NCBI GenBank assembly: GCA_964019055.1
Contig: OZ025210.1
Span: 13,397,832 to 13,461,831, forward strand
Source of the DNA: Anthopleura xanthogrammica
Taxonomy: Eukaryota > Cnidaria > Anthozoa > Actiniaria > Actiniidae
Direction: 5' to 3'
Length of the DNA stretch: 64,000 nucleotides
The notes under the pieces are model-generated. The model had not been told where the DNA came from and ran no database searches. It saw only the letters and a program-made list of their open reading frames with translations. The position numbers were made by a program, and so were the translations under genes. Each line of letters begins with the position of its first letter. The first letter of the stretch is position 1. This document shows positions 10,782 to 24,193 of the stretch, in pieces.

Positions 10782-13700
10782 ATGACGCTGACAAGAGTTC
10801 TTCAGTTCCTAGTCCTATCTTCCTTTTTATTTGGCATTTTCGCAAAATTTCATCACGGACGAGGTAAGAAATATATGTGTAAGTGTTGTTTGTTAAATGC
10901 CATTTTAGGAATTTGAAATTATATCGTAAAAATGTTAAAGAAACCCAATCCCTTAACCAATCATTGCATCGTCACAACTGTTAGCGATTTTTCACAGAAA
11001 ATAAATCCCTCTTCAACAAAGTAGGGGCTTTCAGCGGTGTTATAGTGATATAGTGATATAGTGGAACAGAATCCGATTAATTTTTTTTTACACTCTTTAA
11101 ATTAAAGGCAGTTAAGTATTTTGGTAGTCAAACAGTGGCAAGAAATCGTTTCTTAAAATGTAGACTAATCAGAGTATGAAATGTTGGTAGTTTTTGTCAC
11201 ATATAAAAGCTAAATAACAACAAGCAAAACCAGGAATATAGCGTGCACAAGATAGTTGATTAAGACAGAGGGATCTTAAAAAATACAAACATGTGATGGC
11301 TTATGCCTGGCTACAGGTAAAATGTTAAAAATTTACTACTTGAAACCATTAGAACAAAATGTCATAGTATCAAGGACCGTCTTCATTGGAAATGATATCA
11401 TATTTAGCCAACATTATGGACCAGTCTTTAATAGTAGTCATGTGTTTGACATCCCAGGGAATGGTGATTAAGTTTGGAGGTTATATGAAGATTGTATATT
11501 AGTAAAGAAATATCGAGAGGTTTTGGTGATGCAAATGACATTTCTAAGCCATCTAAAAATCTTATCATTGAAGATTAAGTTTAGAAAATAAGAATTTAGT
11601 TTTCTGCTTAATATTATAGTCAAATATATACTGTAATTACTTCGCTCAAAGAAACCTGACAATAAATGCATGTGTTTTGCTTATTCGCGTTGATCTTTTA
11701 GTCTCTTACTATACTAGTATTTTACATAGATAAATATAAACGTTCTTGCATGGCTTCTAACTAAAATAACGAAAAGATAGTTAAGATTAGGTATCGAATG
11801 TCATGTCATTATCTATCCACAATTTGTTATATTGTAAATAAAACTGAACTGAAAACAATATGCCGATTTGCTAGCGAGACATGCTTTATAAAATCAGAGG
11901 CTATTTTCCACATACATATACATGATGGATCTTGTATTTTGCTTAATGATGGCAATATTTCTGCAAACTTTATAATCATTATTCTTGTCTCTATAAGCTG
12001 ATATTTCTTATTATGTGCAATCATCACTGCTTTTCAAGTTATTTTATGCGGTGGTTGTATTTTACTAAATTATGACATTGTTGTTCTGATTTTCAGATGA
12101 ATTTCCAAAAATATTTAGACGTGCTGCAGCGTCGTCTGCTGGTGCTAAAAATGGTTCGTAATTATATCTTACTCTTACAAATTTAAATGCATTTTTTACT
12201 AACAACGTTTCAACGTTTCATGAAAGTCCTACAGCTTTTTATATTATTTTCTACAGATCTGTGTCAGAACCCAATAGACCTTTTATTCGTGCTTGACAGC
12301 TCCGAAAGCGTTGGTGCTGGTAACTGGGAAAAGGTACTAAATTTCACTAAGAAAGTTGCCTCGAAATTCGACGTCAAATACACACGTTTTGGTATTATCC
12401 AGTACCACTCTGTCCCAGAGGTTCCTATCGTTCTAAGTTCGTTCCACGACAACACAACCTTAGATAATGCTATTGGAAGTATCTTTTACAAACCAGGGTC
12501 CACACGTACTGACCTTGCTATTACTAAAGCAGCCGAGGTATTCAATAAGGCCCCTCTTCGCAAGGCAAGTCGAGTGGCCATATTTGTCGTAGGTGGTCGG
12601 TCTACAGATCTCTTTGTTTCCCAAGGCAAGAGCATCAATGCGACTGACTTGATCAAGGAGCCAGCCACTGACCTCCAGGCTGCTCATGTTGCTGTGTATG
12701 CAGCTTCTGTTTCGGAAGGTCTTCCAGCAAAAGAGAGTATGCTATTTAAGGCAGAGCTCAATATCCTGACCAGCAATCCTCCACTTGACCACATCTTTGA
12801 AAGTACAACTTATGATGATCTGCTTTCTGCTAAACCAGCTGAAGTTGCCAAGAAAACGTGTATCGGTGAGTGGAAAAAAATGCGTTGATCTTTTATTTCA
12901 CCTATTCTTATTTTGTAGAGCTGCCTTATACTTTGCCTTGCTTTCCCTTGCTTCGCATTATTTTGCTCTGGTCTGCAATGCGCTACTCTATTTGTTCTGC
13001 GGCGCTGTGCTGTACTGTGCTTTGCAGCGATGTGATGCGATGTGCTGTGCTCTGTCTGCAGAAAAAACACTACGAATATCGTCCTGTGCAAGCCAGAAGA
13101 CGTTTCTTCCTCCTTTATAATTTATTACAAACTGCTGCATTTGTTGTAAAAAATGATTAAATGTGAATATTGAAAACAAATCGTTATCTAACATGTACTT
13201 GTCTCCTGATAGTTAATGGTGCTATGTCAGCCTGGTCATCCTGGTCTACATGCAGCGTCACGTGTGGAACTGGCACAAGAGTGCGCATGCGTACCTGTAA
13301 CAACCCAAAGCCTGAAAACGGTGGGTTACCTTGTACAGAAAGCACTGTTGAAACTGGAGAATGTAGCGTACAGCCCTGCCCAGGTATGGCTCACTGACCT
13401 ACGATATTACGTGACAATGACTTGGCCATGACGATAACTAGCTAGCTTGAAATGGACATAAACGTACATTTTATAATGCATTACGTATAGCCCATAATGT
13501 TGGTTCTTGACATGTGGTGACAAAAATAGCAGCTTCAGGGTGTTGCAATTACAATGAAAATGCTTCATTGCTTCATTTAAGTTTCTTAAATCTATTTTTT
13601 TATTTTATGGAATTAATTGCTAATATTTGTTATTAACTTATAAGGGCCGGTTTTCATTTTTCATGTTGAACTTATTTCATTATGATATTTTCCTTGAATG

Positions 13701-16700
13701 ATTCAAAATGCAATAAATGTTACCTTTAAAAGCATGTTTATTAGTGAAAATGTGACTTCCTTTTTACTACCTACTGTTCTTTAGCGAAACTCGACCTCCT
13801 TGTTTTGACAGTGTAGCATCTACTAGCCAGTGACTAACCAATCTATGGCCCTAGTTCCATGATCGAAGTGCAATTTAGAAGAAGATTTTCTTAGGAGGGA
13901 GGAAAACCGGAGAAAACGGAGAAAAACCCTCCAAGCACAGGAGTGTGCCAATTAAATAATTTATGAATATTAGTAATTAAAATTTTAATGATAATATGGA
14001 CAACATAGTTAATCTTTTGTAAGACAGGTTATGTTAGAAATATTAATAGCTAATTTATTAACCTTGGTGATGTCTTATTTTTCTACCTTGCACATTTATA
14101 TGATATTTATATAACATTTTACTAATGAATTTGTCTTTGTCACTTTGTTCTAATCTAATAACCGAAATAACCATCTAACCACTGACCTAATCTACTGCAT
14201 GATGATGTCATGGTAAGTAATACTTATTATTACACTTACAATTCATGTGTTGGAATGCATATATTATCACCGTGAGATGTGCGCAGGGTTTAACATTTTG
14301 TTACCTTACTCGCGCATTTAGGCCTTTTAGCCAAAGATTTACGCGAACAGCGACTATAGGTGGACATAATGTTTGTGGATATTACCATTTTACTGCTAAT
14401 GTTCCAACCACTTTAACAATAGGTTTTGTCGCTTTGCTTTGGTGGGTTATCCAATAGATTTCTGATTGGCAATTAAAACAAAAATTTAAAAAAATCGTCA
14501 TTGTACGCTATCTACGTTAAACTTCAATCTGTTTCTTAGAGTGTGCCGTTTTCATGTTCAATACCCCTAGCCGCTTAAATGAGCACGAGGGCATGCCTGC
14601 AACCAATATCTCTAATTTCATAACTTTTTGATTGGTTGAACGAGAACACTGAACAAGCAATAAACGATTAGCATAGCACATAATTATTATACTCTTTTCT
14701 ATGTCCATCAGGAACTGCCGAATCTTCTAATGCTGGAATTGCGATGTCCTCTTCCTCGTCCTCATCATCTTCAAACTCAACCCTCCTTTCATCACCATTA
14801 ATGCCTAATGCAACTAACCCATCCTCACCTGGTAATTCATCTGCACCTTTACCACCTGCAAATTCTACTAATCCACAAATACCATCGGTCAATGCATCCT
14901 CATCGCCAACTTCTCAAAACGCAACTTTGCCTCCTGAACCCTCTACACCAAATGCGACTATGACACAAATCCCTTTGCCATCAAATTACACTCCACCGAC
15001 GCTTGCGCTTGGCGTTAACAATACCACCCCAACGCTACCAAAATACAATCTTACATCATTGGCTTCCAACAAAACTCGACCATCTATCAATAATGCTTCA
15101 CCTGGTGGATCAAACCTGGCAGTTCCCAAGCCTGAAGCTGGATCCCCATGGCCTTCTGCTCAAACAAGCTGCCAACCTAACCAATCTTCTGTCTATGGCT
15201 ATCCTGATCTCAAAAGTACGTTATAAGCTCATTGGTAGCATTTTATTATTATTAATATATTTAGACTAAAAGTGTTTCATGCGCTTGAATATCGCTACGA
15301 AGAAACTACTTAAATTCCTGCCTTTTCCCCATGGTGGTATCATTCAATTGCAAGTTACCTCAACGCAGCCATGTTGGTGGTTTTTAAAAAAGATTTCTCA
15401 TTAGCACCCATTGTTAATACTACCAACATGGACGCCATTTCGTTGTCATTGACTTTATTGGGAATGCTTGCAATCTATCAATAACTAACGCATTTGTTGG
15501 ATTTTTATACACTGCTACCTTATGCCGCCAAATTAATCATTATGATTTATTTTGAAGAGAAAAATATTTCTATAGTACTGCGCCAATTTGCCAAAATCAT
15601 TCAGAAGTGAAAACGTAACTTAAGTGACTATAAAAATAACGAAATAATCTAATTGCTTCATACAAACATTCTGAATGTAATATCTTGCTCCCTATAGATC
15701 TGTCAACGCAATAAATAACGACTATGCAGTTTGTTTGATACATAGTTAATGTAATAATTAAGACATGCCTGAAACTATTCATGTCTTATTCGTTTAGTAT
15801 GTGGCAATGGTTTTGACCTCGTAAAGTTGGCACCTCATCAGTTATCTGCCTCGTCGACTTACTCTAAAGACACAGGTGACAAGATCATACAATACAGACA
15901 TGCGCCATACAATGGCATCTTAAACAACACACAGAATGCAGGTTAGTGTTAAAACCTAAAAGTTGCTTATACTGTATTATATTGTAAAGCGTACCAGAGG
16001 TCTTGCAAAAGCATACGTATTAGAGAAGGGAAAAAGCAAGGTAACTTTGTAATAATCATGATGCCATTTTTGCATTCCTTCCATATTAGGAGCCTGGTGT
16101 GCCGAGCATCAGTTCGCTGTCAGCCAAGACGCAAACCAATACCTGTCAATCGATCTTGGTACACCGACACTCATTGGTAAGGTCGCCACACAAGGTATGG
16201 AGCGCTGGGACAACTGGGTCTCCACATATGCTCTCAAATTCAGTATCGACAATATCAACTGGCAAAATTACCCTAGGGTATGTATGTGAAACCAAATAAG
16301 ACAAAATATTAATCTTGGTTACCAGACCCCTTCGACTAAGCCTTACATTCACAATGGGGCTTGGGGAATAGATATTTTGCACCATCACGTGACGACAGCC
16401 ATGTTAGATGGCTTTAACAATGCAAACGTTTTAAATGAGAAAGAATTCAATTTCCGAAAGTAAAAGGACTTTATTGTTCTGTCATCAAACATGGCCGCCG
16501 GATTGAGGATTGAGGTCGCGGGTGCTGTTGTAATATTGGACAACATACGCATTTACATAAACTTAAACTCTGTTCATTATCTACTTGCAAATGCAATTAA
16601 TTGCAATTGAAACCATGTGCATTTTTAATCACAAGCAAATGGAAACATTAAATTGTCCCTGAATTGCAGATATTTTTTTGCATATACGTCTTTCAGACAA

Positions 16701-17611
16701 ACAGTAGAGGATGGTCAACTAACAGCGTAAAACTGGATGTATTTTCATAATAAATTTTATAGCAATATTAATTTTCTTTTTTCCTGAAGTCGCTTTATGG
16801 AAACTGCGACCGAAGATCAATCACAGAGAATATTCTTAATCCGCCTGTACTTGCCCGCTTCATTCGTGTTAACCCAACTTCGTGGTATACATCCTTTAAT
16901 CCTGCACAACACGATATATGTATGAGAGTTGGTATCTATAAATGTAGAGGTAAGTTTCATGTTTGTATATCCCTACTAAGACCAGAATCCTTTGCAAACC
17001 TTCAGTTTTTTTTATTTCTACGTTTTGGAGATGCAGATGGGGTTGCTAATATGTGAAAGTATTTCATATTATTTATCAAATGTTCTCGATGCATCAATGG
17101 TTAACTTTAATTTGGAATTTCAGAAATTAGTAAGAGAGAGAGATATATATTTTTTTTCTGCTATCGGGATTGCTTCCTTTCAGTTACTCTTTTTAATACT
17201 TTTGTATTTACTATACTAGTAATCATGACATTGCAAATTCGATGGAAGGAAGCCAAAACAATGGAAAGCACAAATCATTCTTTGTATAAAAATAACAATA
17301 TTCGTGATTTAGAGCGAAATGTTTACAGCTTCATATCATAAAACGTGTTTTCCTTTCTAGACTGCAAGCTTGTTCCAGTTTCGAGGTGTAATATCAATGT
17401 CCCGGGTAAGCTTTTGTTTTCGTTTCCCTAAACAAATAAAAAATATTCCCTGCATTATTACCTTTCTTCTTCTGCGAATTCTTTTTACTTGCACATGACA
17501 AATGGTGACAAAGTTGAAATTTTTTTTCCAGGGAAAACGACGACGAAGCTCTCAGACATAACACAAGTGAAACAGGCGACGACAGCTAAGCTATCCAACA
17601 CGAAACAATAA
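10782..17611 (+). CDS. Gene 3: secreted vWA - TSP1 - mucin - F5/8 type C (discoidin) protein (679 aa)
   Basis: Exons 10782-10863, 12097-12153, 12257-12865, 13213-13383, 14712-15215, 15798-15941, 16090-16277, 16790-16949, 17361-17405, 17532-17611; 2040 nt in frame. Order: signal peptide (1-27), Ala/Ser linker, vWA (about 47-249; DSSES first MIDAS loop and GSTRTD, but FVVGGRS where FTDG is expected), thrombospondin type 1 repeat (about 250-306; WSSWSTC C-mannosylation and CSVTCG O-fucosylation motifs), a stalk rich in Asn, Ser, Thr and Pro with many N-glycosylation sequons (about 307-474), F5/8 type C domain (about 475-640; WCAEHQ, YLSIDLG, RFIRVNP and final MRVGIYKC), then a basic tail rich in Thr and Lys. 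Likely an extracellular matrix or adhesive protein. The exon 2 donor (GTTCGT) is weak but is the one matching phase. Confidence 0.88.
10864..12096 (+). other. Gene 3 intron 1
   Basis: Long first intron with no further exon seen. AT-rich; holds a short GATATAGT repeat near 11041-11062. Confidence 0.5.
13384..14711 (+). other. Gene 3 intron 4 with probable dispersed repeat
   Basis: No exon seen. Around 13895-13945 the motif GGAGGGAGGAAAACCGGAG, followed by GGAGAAAAACCC, resembles a repeat widespread in invertebrate genomes. Identity was not checked. Confidence 0.35.
15365..15436. repeat. Inverted repeat of the GCCATGTTGG family
   Basis: GCAGCCATGTTGGTGGT at 15365 pairs with ACTACCAACATGGACGCC ending at 15436. 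The same arm sequence forms a second inverted repeat at 36688-36760. MITE-like, in gene 3 intron 5. Confidence 0.55.
16376..16505. repeat. MITE-like repeat in gene 3 intron 7
   Basis: Begins TTTGCACCATCACGTGACG followed by ACAGCCATG, the sequence also found as the arms of the 40978-41699 inverted repeat. The mirrored end is CATCAAACATGGCCGCC near 16485-16501. Confidence 0.5.
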
Positions 17612-17612
17612 A
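17607..17612 (+). terminator. Candidate polyadenylation signal overlapping the gene 3 stop
   Basis: AATAAA overlaps the TAA stop of gene 3 (CAATAAAAAGG). If used, the 3' UTR would be extremely short; another AATAAA near 18185 may be the real one. Confidence 0.2.
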
Positions 17613-19220
17613 AAGGTGGGGCCTGTTTTAATATAATAGTATATTTTTTTGTTGTCTAAATTAATTTGCCCGTTCGCTCATTCTTTAGTCTACCTCTAAG
17701 TACTTGTAGTGTTAATGCTTGCCTGCTGGTTAGCTCGTCTGACTGCTTTTTTATTTTTTTATTTATCCATTTGTTTATTTGTTTTTTGTTTGTGTGCTTG
17801 TTTTCATTTTCGCTTGTAGCTTGAGTGCTTTAGTGAGTAGGCTGCATGATAAATTGCTATCAGTCATTTATGAAAGTAGCATTGATTTTCTTTAATTGTT
17901 CTTTTATCTCTACTTTCTTTAACAGCTCAAAAGCGTCGCCCGCAATCATTTTGATTCGCCTTTCCAAGCAGCTTGGAAACTCAATAATCTAGCTGAAATA
18001 ATAATCTAAAAACATACGAGAAAAAGTAAAGTGGAAAGACAAGTTTTTGCTTACAACATGAAGGGCTGTGGTTTAAATAGATACCTTGAGCAACAGAGCA
18101 TGCACGAGATACTTTATTGATGATTTCGTGATTTTTTTGAAATCTAAGGGAAGTAATTACGTTCAATTTTTAATTAATGGAGATAAATAAAACTAAGCAA
18201 TATATATGCGCCTTCTACGCCCTGCAAGAGTTCATGAACATTTCTCGTGCAATACTTTCAGCACTTCGTGTTTGTATGTTTTAACGTTAGAACAAATTCC
18301 ATACGTGTGAGAAAATAAATTGCTTGTCTAATGACATGTGTCGTACAATGGAATACCGACTATCTTCTCCAGTAATCTTACGCGCTATCACTCAGATGAA
18401 AGGATCTGTAACGTGACTGTATGACATGTACGTCTCCTCCAAAACTATGTACTAGGCGGTGAGCTTTTTCAGCGGAAGCTTAGTTTCTTGCAGGCACGAG
18501 GTGAGGTATTCATTCCACCAAGAACATATTTAGGCGCGAGGTACGAAACAAAGCATTTCCCCCTTTTTACTCACAAATGGGGAAAATGCCCTAAGTCAAG
18601 ACGTATTTTGACGTCCAAGTCCTTGGAACCCAAATATCGCCACATAATTTAGTTTCTTTACAATTTGCGTCAAACTTGTGTGCTGCTTGCGTACAGACTC
18701 GCTTTTAAAAGCATGCAGCACGAATATTCCATTTTCAAATTTTCTCCCAAAAATGGGAATAACTGTACGTTGTAAGAACTTAGTTTTTACATCCTTATTC
18801 CAACTTTATCTCAAGGAAAAAGCCTTTTTTTCATAGCCTAGCAGTAGGTTACATTAATTGAATAAACAGTATTAATAACACAGCAAGAAATGAGGGGGGA
18901 GTTTTGTATCTAAATTATTAAGCAGCTTTCAGCTTCTTAAAGTGAAAAATGCTACATATATATTAAAGCCATATAATAATCAACTCATTAGATACATATA
19001 TTCATATTTAACAAAGAAAGAATATAGTGTAAGCTATTAATTAAGCTAATAATGGTCATATTCCATAAACCGTATCATTTTGTTGCTCCACAATCATGTA
19101 CCAGTGTATCTTTGGTCTAAAGTATCACCAATAAATAACGCATCAATCTTTATTTGTGCTCCTTTGTTTTATTACTCTTCGTTTGCTAATTGGTTTGTTT
19201 CTCTGCAGTTGCCTGATTAG

Positions 19221-19436
19221 GGTCTTTAAAATTCGCAAAATCTACGACGGCGACTTCAAACGGAAGTGTAAATAATTTGTGATCAGAGTTATCTTCAATT
19301 AAAGATTTCATTCGAAACGTTATCAGTCAAATTATGCACAGGGAGGACAGACTTTGAAGGCGCGAAAACTCGAAATCGAAGTTATTTACACTTCGGGTTG
19401 ACGTCGTCGTCGTAGATTTTGCAAATCTTAAAGTCC
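19221..19436. mobile_element. Foldback/MITE-like element, about 215 bp
   Basis: Arms of about 52 bp: the left contains CTTTAAAATTCGCAAAATCT then AAGTGTAAATAA; the right is its reverse complement with a few mismatches (TTATTTACACTT ... AGATTTTGCAAATCTTAAAG). The spacer is about 105 bp. No coding capacity. Confidence 0.75.
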
Positions 19437-19591
19437 ATATTTTCAGTGCGTTGCTGCTGCTGCTGCTGTTGTTGTTGTTGGTAAAATGTTTGTTAGCGCA
19501 AACACGAGTGTATTACTGCTCTTATTCAATTATTCAGTTTCCTTCTAATTATAAAGGTCACGTTTACATCAGCATAAGATGAGATATATTT

Positions 19592-19607
19592 GGGGGGGGG
19601 GGGGGGG
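19592..19607 (+). repeat. Poly-G run
   Basis: 16 consecutive G. Confidence 0.95.
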
Positions 19608-20362
19608 TGTTTTTATTACGATAAAAAAAAACACATTTAACGGCCTCAGGTCGCGCTGAAACGTCGCCATAAGACCAAATGAAGTACAAAGCGATTGAAG
19701 CAAGTTTTAAAGGAAAATGGTGAGTGAAAGATTTTATTTTTATTATCTGTATCCTAGCCCCATACATTACCCTATAAAACATGTACAGAAAGTTTGCTTG
19801 AGCTGCCTGTGACATAACTGGACCTTTGTTATCCAGCATCTATGCTACAAGAAAGAAAAAACATTCCCAAGATTGTTTGTTTATTTCCTTGTTCCAACTT
19901 TATTGAAATACCATGCACGACAACCATTTCAAATTTAAAGAAATAGAAAAAAAGGACTAAAAAAATATATAAAAATATTATTGTAACAGGAAAGCTTAAA
20001 ACAATTAGGGGAAAGTAAAAGTTTCATTTGCACATTGTAGGTTGAAAAATAAATAATATGGTGTCATTAATTTCAAAAAAATACTCGTACTTGAAAAAAA
20101 ATCAGCTTTGATACAATAAATCATTGATAATTACTTGAATTAACTATATTTAGTACTTACTAATAAGTAAAACAAAAAGAAATTGCAATATTAAAGAGAA
20201 TTATTTTTTAATCACACACAAGACAAAATTATGACACAGAATAAATGAATCAATATTTTGTTCGTTGTCATGATCCCGTTGCAGCTCGAGGTGGATGTTA
20301 ACGTTTTGTACCATACATGCATACGAATAGTAATACCCCAAAAAGTAAATATGTTTATTCAT

Positions 20363-20507
20363 TAGAGTGCAAACGATATATCCGTGAAATACAAATTACT
20401 AAATAGTACAAAATAGTGCTAATTAAACAATAGAAAACAATAGAATTTGCACAAAATTGTACTATTTAGTATAACTAATGTTTCATGGATATGTTGTTTG
20501 CACTCTA
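20363..20507. mobile_element. MITE-like element, 145 bp, with TA ends
   Basis: TAGAGTGCAAAC at 20363-20374 is perfectly mirrored by GTTTGCACTCTA at 20496-20507; imperfect pairing continues inward for about 50 bp to ACTAAATAGTAC / GTACTATTTAGT. Ends in TA, compatible with a Tc1/mariner-type non-autonomous element. Confidence 0.75.
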
Positions 20508-20720
20508 CAATCAAAATTTGATCTCAACATGAAAAATGTTAATTGGGGAGAAGATCCCTCAATTACTTTAAACAAAACCCCAATAACAAACAGAGAGACA
20601 GAGTTTACTAACTAGGTTTTTCCTTTAGAGGATTACAATTTAAAGAAAGCGTTGAGAGAGCAGGGGAGGGGAGGGGGAAAGGGGAACTCTTCACGGTTTG
20701 TAGTTAAGTGTCTGGATCTT

Positions 20721-21862
20721 TTTCGGTTTCGGATACTAAGCCTACTCGTTTTTACAAGATGATGTTTGGAAGCACGAGAGAACGAGAAGTATCCTGATTT
20801 CCCTCTCTTGGCGAAAAAAAGGAGCTTCTTATAAATTCTAAATCTATAAAACGATTGTCACAGGTTTCATATTCACGAAAAATAAAGAATGAATTTTTAT
20901 TCGATTTTATTTTATTTCATAAATATTAGCAGGTAATTTCCAATATGATTCAAAAATAAGCCTTTTATTAAAATAACGACTAAGAGACCATTTAAGGCCA
21001 TCCATAAAACAAGGATGTAGGAGAGTTTCCTTAAGTAAGGAATAGGAAACGCTTGAGCTTGTGTTAGAATATTGAATCATTTCCTAAACACGATCGACAG
21101 ACTTGCGTCACAAGTGGCAAAGCTGTAAGGGATAGTCCGCAATATCTTCTTGTTAAATGGTGTTCCGTGATATTCTGTTGAAAATGAAAGTATGTGTACT
21201 CCCAAAGTAAAGGTCACGAGATGTCAATCTTGCGTAAACGGACCAATTGTTTTCGGCTTCGGATACTAATCCTACTCGTTTTTACCATGATGAAGTTGGG
21301 AAACACGAGAGGACTTGAAGTATCCTGATTTCTCTTCGCGAAAAAAAAGCAGCTTCTTATAAATTCTAAATCTATTATAAAACGGTATGTGTACTCCCAA
21401 AGTAAAGGTCACGAGATGTCAATCTTGCGTAAACGGACTAATAGTGCAATAAGGGAGTCAACAAATTGCTTGGACTAAGTCAAGGTGATGGTTACTGAAT
21501 TCCGTATATTAACCTTGGGCGTTGGGGAGGGGAGGGAATGGGAACTTTTTTCGGCTTCGGATATTAATCCTACTCGTTTTTACCATGATCATGCTGGGAA
21601 GCACGAGTGGACGAGAAGTATCCTGATTTCCCTCTCTTCGCGAAAAAAAAGAAGAAAAAAAAAAAGGCAGTTAAAAGTCTGGATTTAACTGGTAAGGGAT
21701 AGTCCGCAATATCTTCTTGTTAAATGGTGTTCCGTGATATTCTGTTGAAAATGAAAGTATGTGTACTCCCAAAGTAAAGGTCACGAGATGTCAATCTTGC
21801 GTAAACGGACTAATAGTGCAATAAAGGAGTTAACAAATTGCTTGGACTAAGTCAAGGTGGCG
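20721..21862 (+). repeat. Nested duplication array of two modules (H and T)
   Basis: Module H (GGATACTAATCCTACTCGTT ... GAAGTATCCTGATTT) occurs at 20721-20853, 21251-21385 and 21549-21650. Module T (GTATGTGTACTCCCAAAGTA ... CTTGCGTAAACGGA) occurs at 21126-21242, 21385-21490 and 21693-21862. They alternate H-T-H-T-H-T with unequal spacing. H is internally hairpin-like: its GGATACT...ACTCGT start pairs with its ACGAG...AGTATCC end. Confidence 0.85.
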
Positions 21863-21932
21863 GTAACTGAATTACGTAATGTTTTTTCCCTTACATATCA
21901 TGTATAATTCTCTTGAAAATAAGATTTTTTTT

Positions 21933-21950
21933 GGGGGGGGGGGGGGGGGG
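21933..21950 (+). repeat. Poly-G run
   Basis: 18 consecutive G preceded by a T run. Confidence 0.95.
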
Positions 21951-24193
21951 TTCTATACCCATTTGCCTGTCTTCTAATGCACGTGCATAACCGTTAAACA
22001 AAGAAACAATGATCTAGAAAATAACAAGTGGTCTGAAATAGGGAATATTACGTCCAAGATAAACAGATCTATCATAATGGCAAGTACCTACCACGCAACT
22101 ACAGGGTAGAATAATCACGCAAATATGTTTTGAAGGGGGAGGGGGAGGGGAAGGGGAAGGGGCATCTAACGCACTTGCTTGCGAAACGCAAATAGGTTTC
22201 ATTCATTTATTCTTTCACATCAACACGATAGCCCTCAAGCATGATGACGTTTTATACCAATACATTCACTAGCATCGTTTGTTATGCTAATTTTCACTAT
22301 TGTCTTGGTATTCTCAAAAGAGTTTTAACATTTGAAAATGAAAATTTATTTTGAAAAGGATTGTGGTAGTTTAGGTATGAAACGTAACGAGGATATTATG
22401 TATTTGCTGCAGCTGCAAAGTTTAATAACTGATATCAGAGTTGCACTCCATTGCGCATGCCTTTAAATATTTGCTTTAAGTCGTGGCATTTGGGTAAGTT
22501 TCATGTATTTACCGTGATGTTGACCCAGATGCCTCGACTTGAAACTGAATTGTTTGAAGGAAGTGGAGTGTAACTTACTCTAATACCCGCTCTTCTTGTT
22601 TCCTCTTTTTTCCTTTCTTTTCTCCGAGGAACTTAAAAATCAAGAAAACATAATTCAATAGCCGTAATTCCAAACTCGCAGTCCTATACGGCCTCGATAT
22701 TGAAACGGGAAAATCCAAAAATAGCACAGCCAAAATAAAACCAAATGTAAAAGTACTGAAAAGAAAGAAAATTATTTGTTTCAGAAAATTATTAATAGTG
22801 CAATAAGCTTAGTCAAACAACAACAAAATAAAATACATTTTTTGTTGGTGGGATCTTCAGCACCAGCAGCCACTGTGACCACGGATGTGCTAACACATAA
22901 GCATCCTGCGCAGATATAATTAATGGTGATGCAACTCTGATAATCAATAAAAAAACTAATAAAGACAATTCTAATATTAGAATAACTGTACCAGAACTGG
23001 TTAGTGAAGTGGGAAAAGATACGATACTGGAGTCGTATACGGTTCTCTGATTTGCCGTAACGATACCACCCGCTGTAATTGGATGAGTCAGACGAATATA
23101 ATGTAAAGCCACTTCAGTCTTGAAATGTCATGCTGTGCACGAGCTGTAAGTCAGTACCACACGTTTCCTACCCATATGAAAACCGTTTGTCCAGAAAATT
23201 AATTATATTCAACGCAAGATTTCAATACAGAATGAAATAAATTTACTTTTCCCCCTGTCTATACTTCAGCTTAGTCACCATGGACGTAGGAATTTCACTA
23301 ATAAGTAGGAGCATCAATTTATGCTGACGACTTTCCTACATCATAGAAGATTATCTTTGAAGATAAATCTGTTAGTTCCTGTTATTCCAAATCCCATGTT
23401 GAGTAGGTGCGGGCATGGGGAAGTTGTTTTTAAAAATGAATTTTTTTTCATTAGCGTTGAAAATGTAAACTTCAGCACAGCTATCCAGATAAAAGTGTTT
23501 TGGAGTTAGTGAAATAACCAAAAAAGTGTACTACAATGCTACAGTACGAGTGAAGGAAGAGGATATGGCTTTAATAGGCACATAAATACGGATTATTAAG
23601 TGGAATCCGAGAAATATGCCATCTAATAACTCGCAATTGATTGATTAGCAAACTCCAGTGCTCATTACATCTTTCAGCACAATATCCCATAATGAAGGCG
23701 CTTTGCCAATAATTTAAAACCAATATTGATCCATTTAAATCGATAAAGAATACTCAATATTTTTTTTATGTCGAGTTTTATTTCTTTAAATTAAAACCGG
23801 AAGACGCTGAAGATAACATTGGAATACGATACTTTAGGTAACAATACTAGAAAAACCGGACAAACCGCTTTACTCTTTGTTGACGTATCGTCCATTATCA
23901 CAGTGATATAGTCACTCGGATATGATGCACGGGACACCTAAGTGTTGAGGAACGCAAAAAATATCGTGTCCAATAATGCTTGAAAATATACCAAGGACTA
24001 TAGCATACGAATATTTGAAACAAAGTTATTATATATCAATCTTATTTATTCTAGAAAAAAAGAAATGAATTCTCGAAAGTATTTTTCTTCAAGAAAATGA
24101 AAGTTGACATGTATTGAAATCGTATCTACGTCTGTTTCATTATACTTGAGTGTTATGGGCGTGGAGTTTGAGCCTATTGTTGTCAAAAATTAA

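Noticed and set aside
12785..13194. Overlapping ORFs on both strands after gene 3 exon 3
   Set aside because: They lie across an exon end and an intron rich in TGTGCT-like sequence; no domain and inconsistent with the spliced model.
22813..23112. 99-aa minus-strand ORF with a hydrophobic segment
   Set aside because: No recognisable domain, no paralogue, no splice context; chance ORF is likely.
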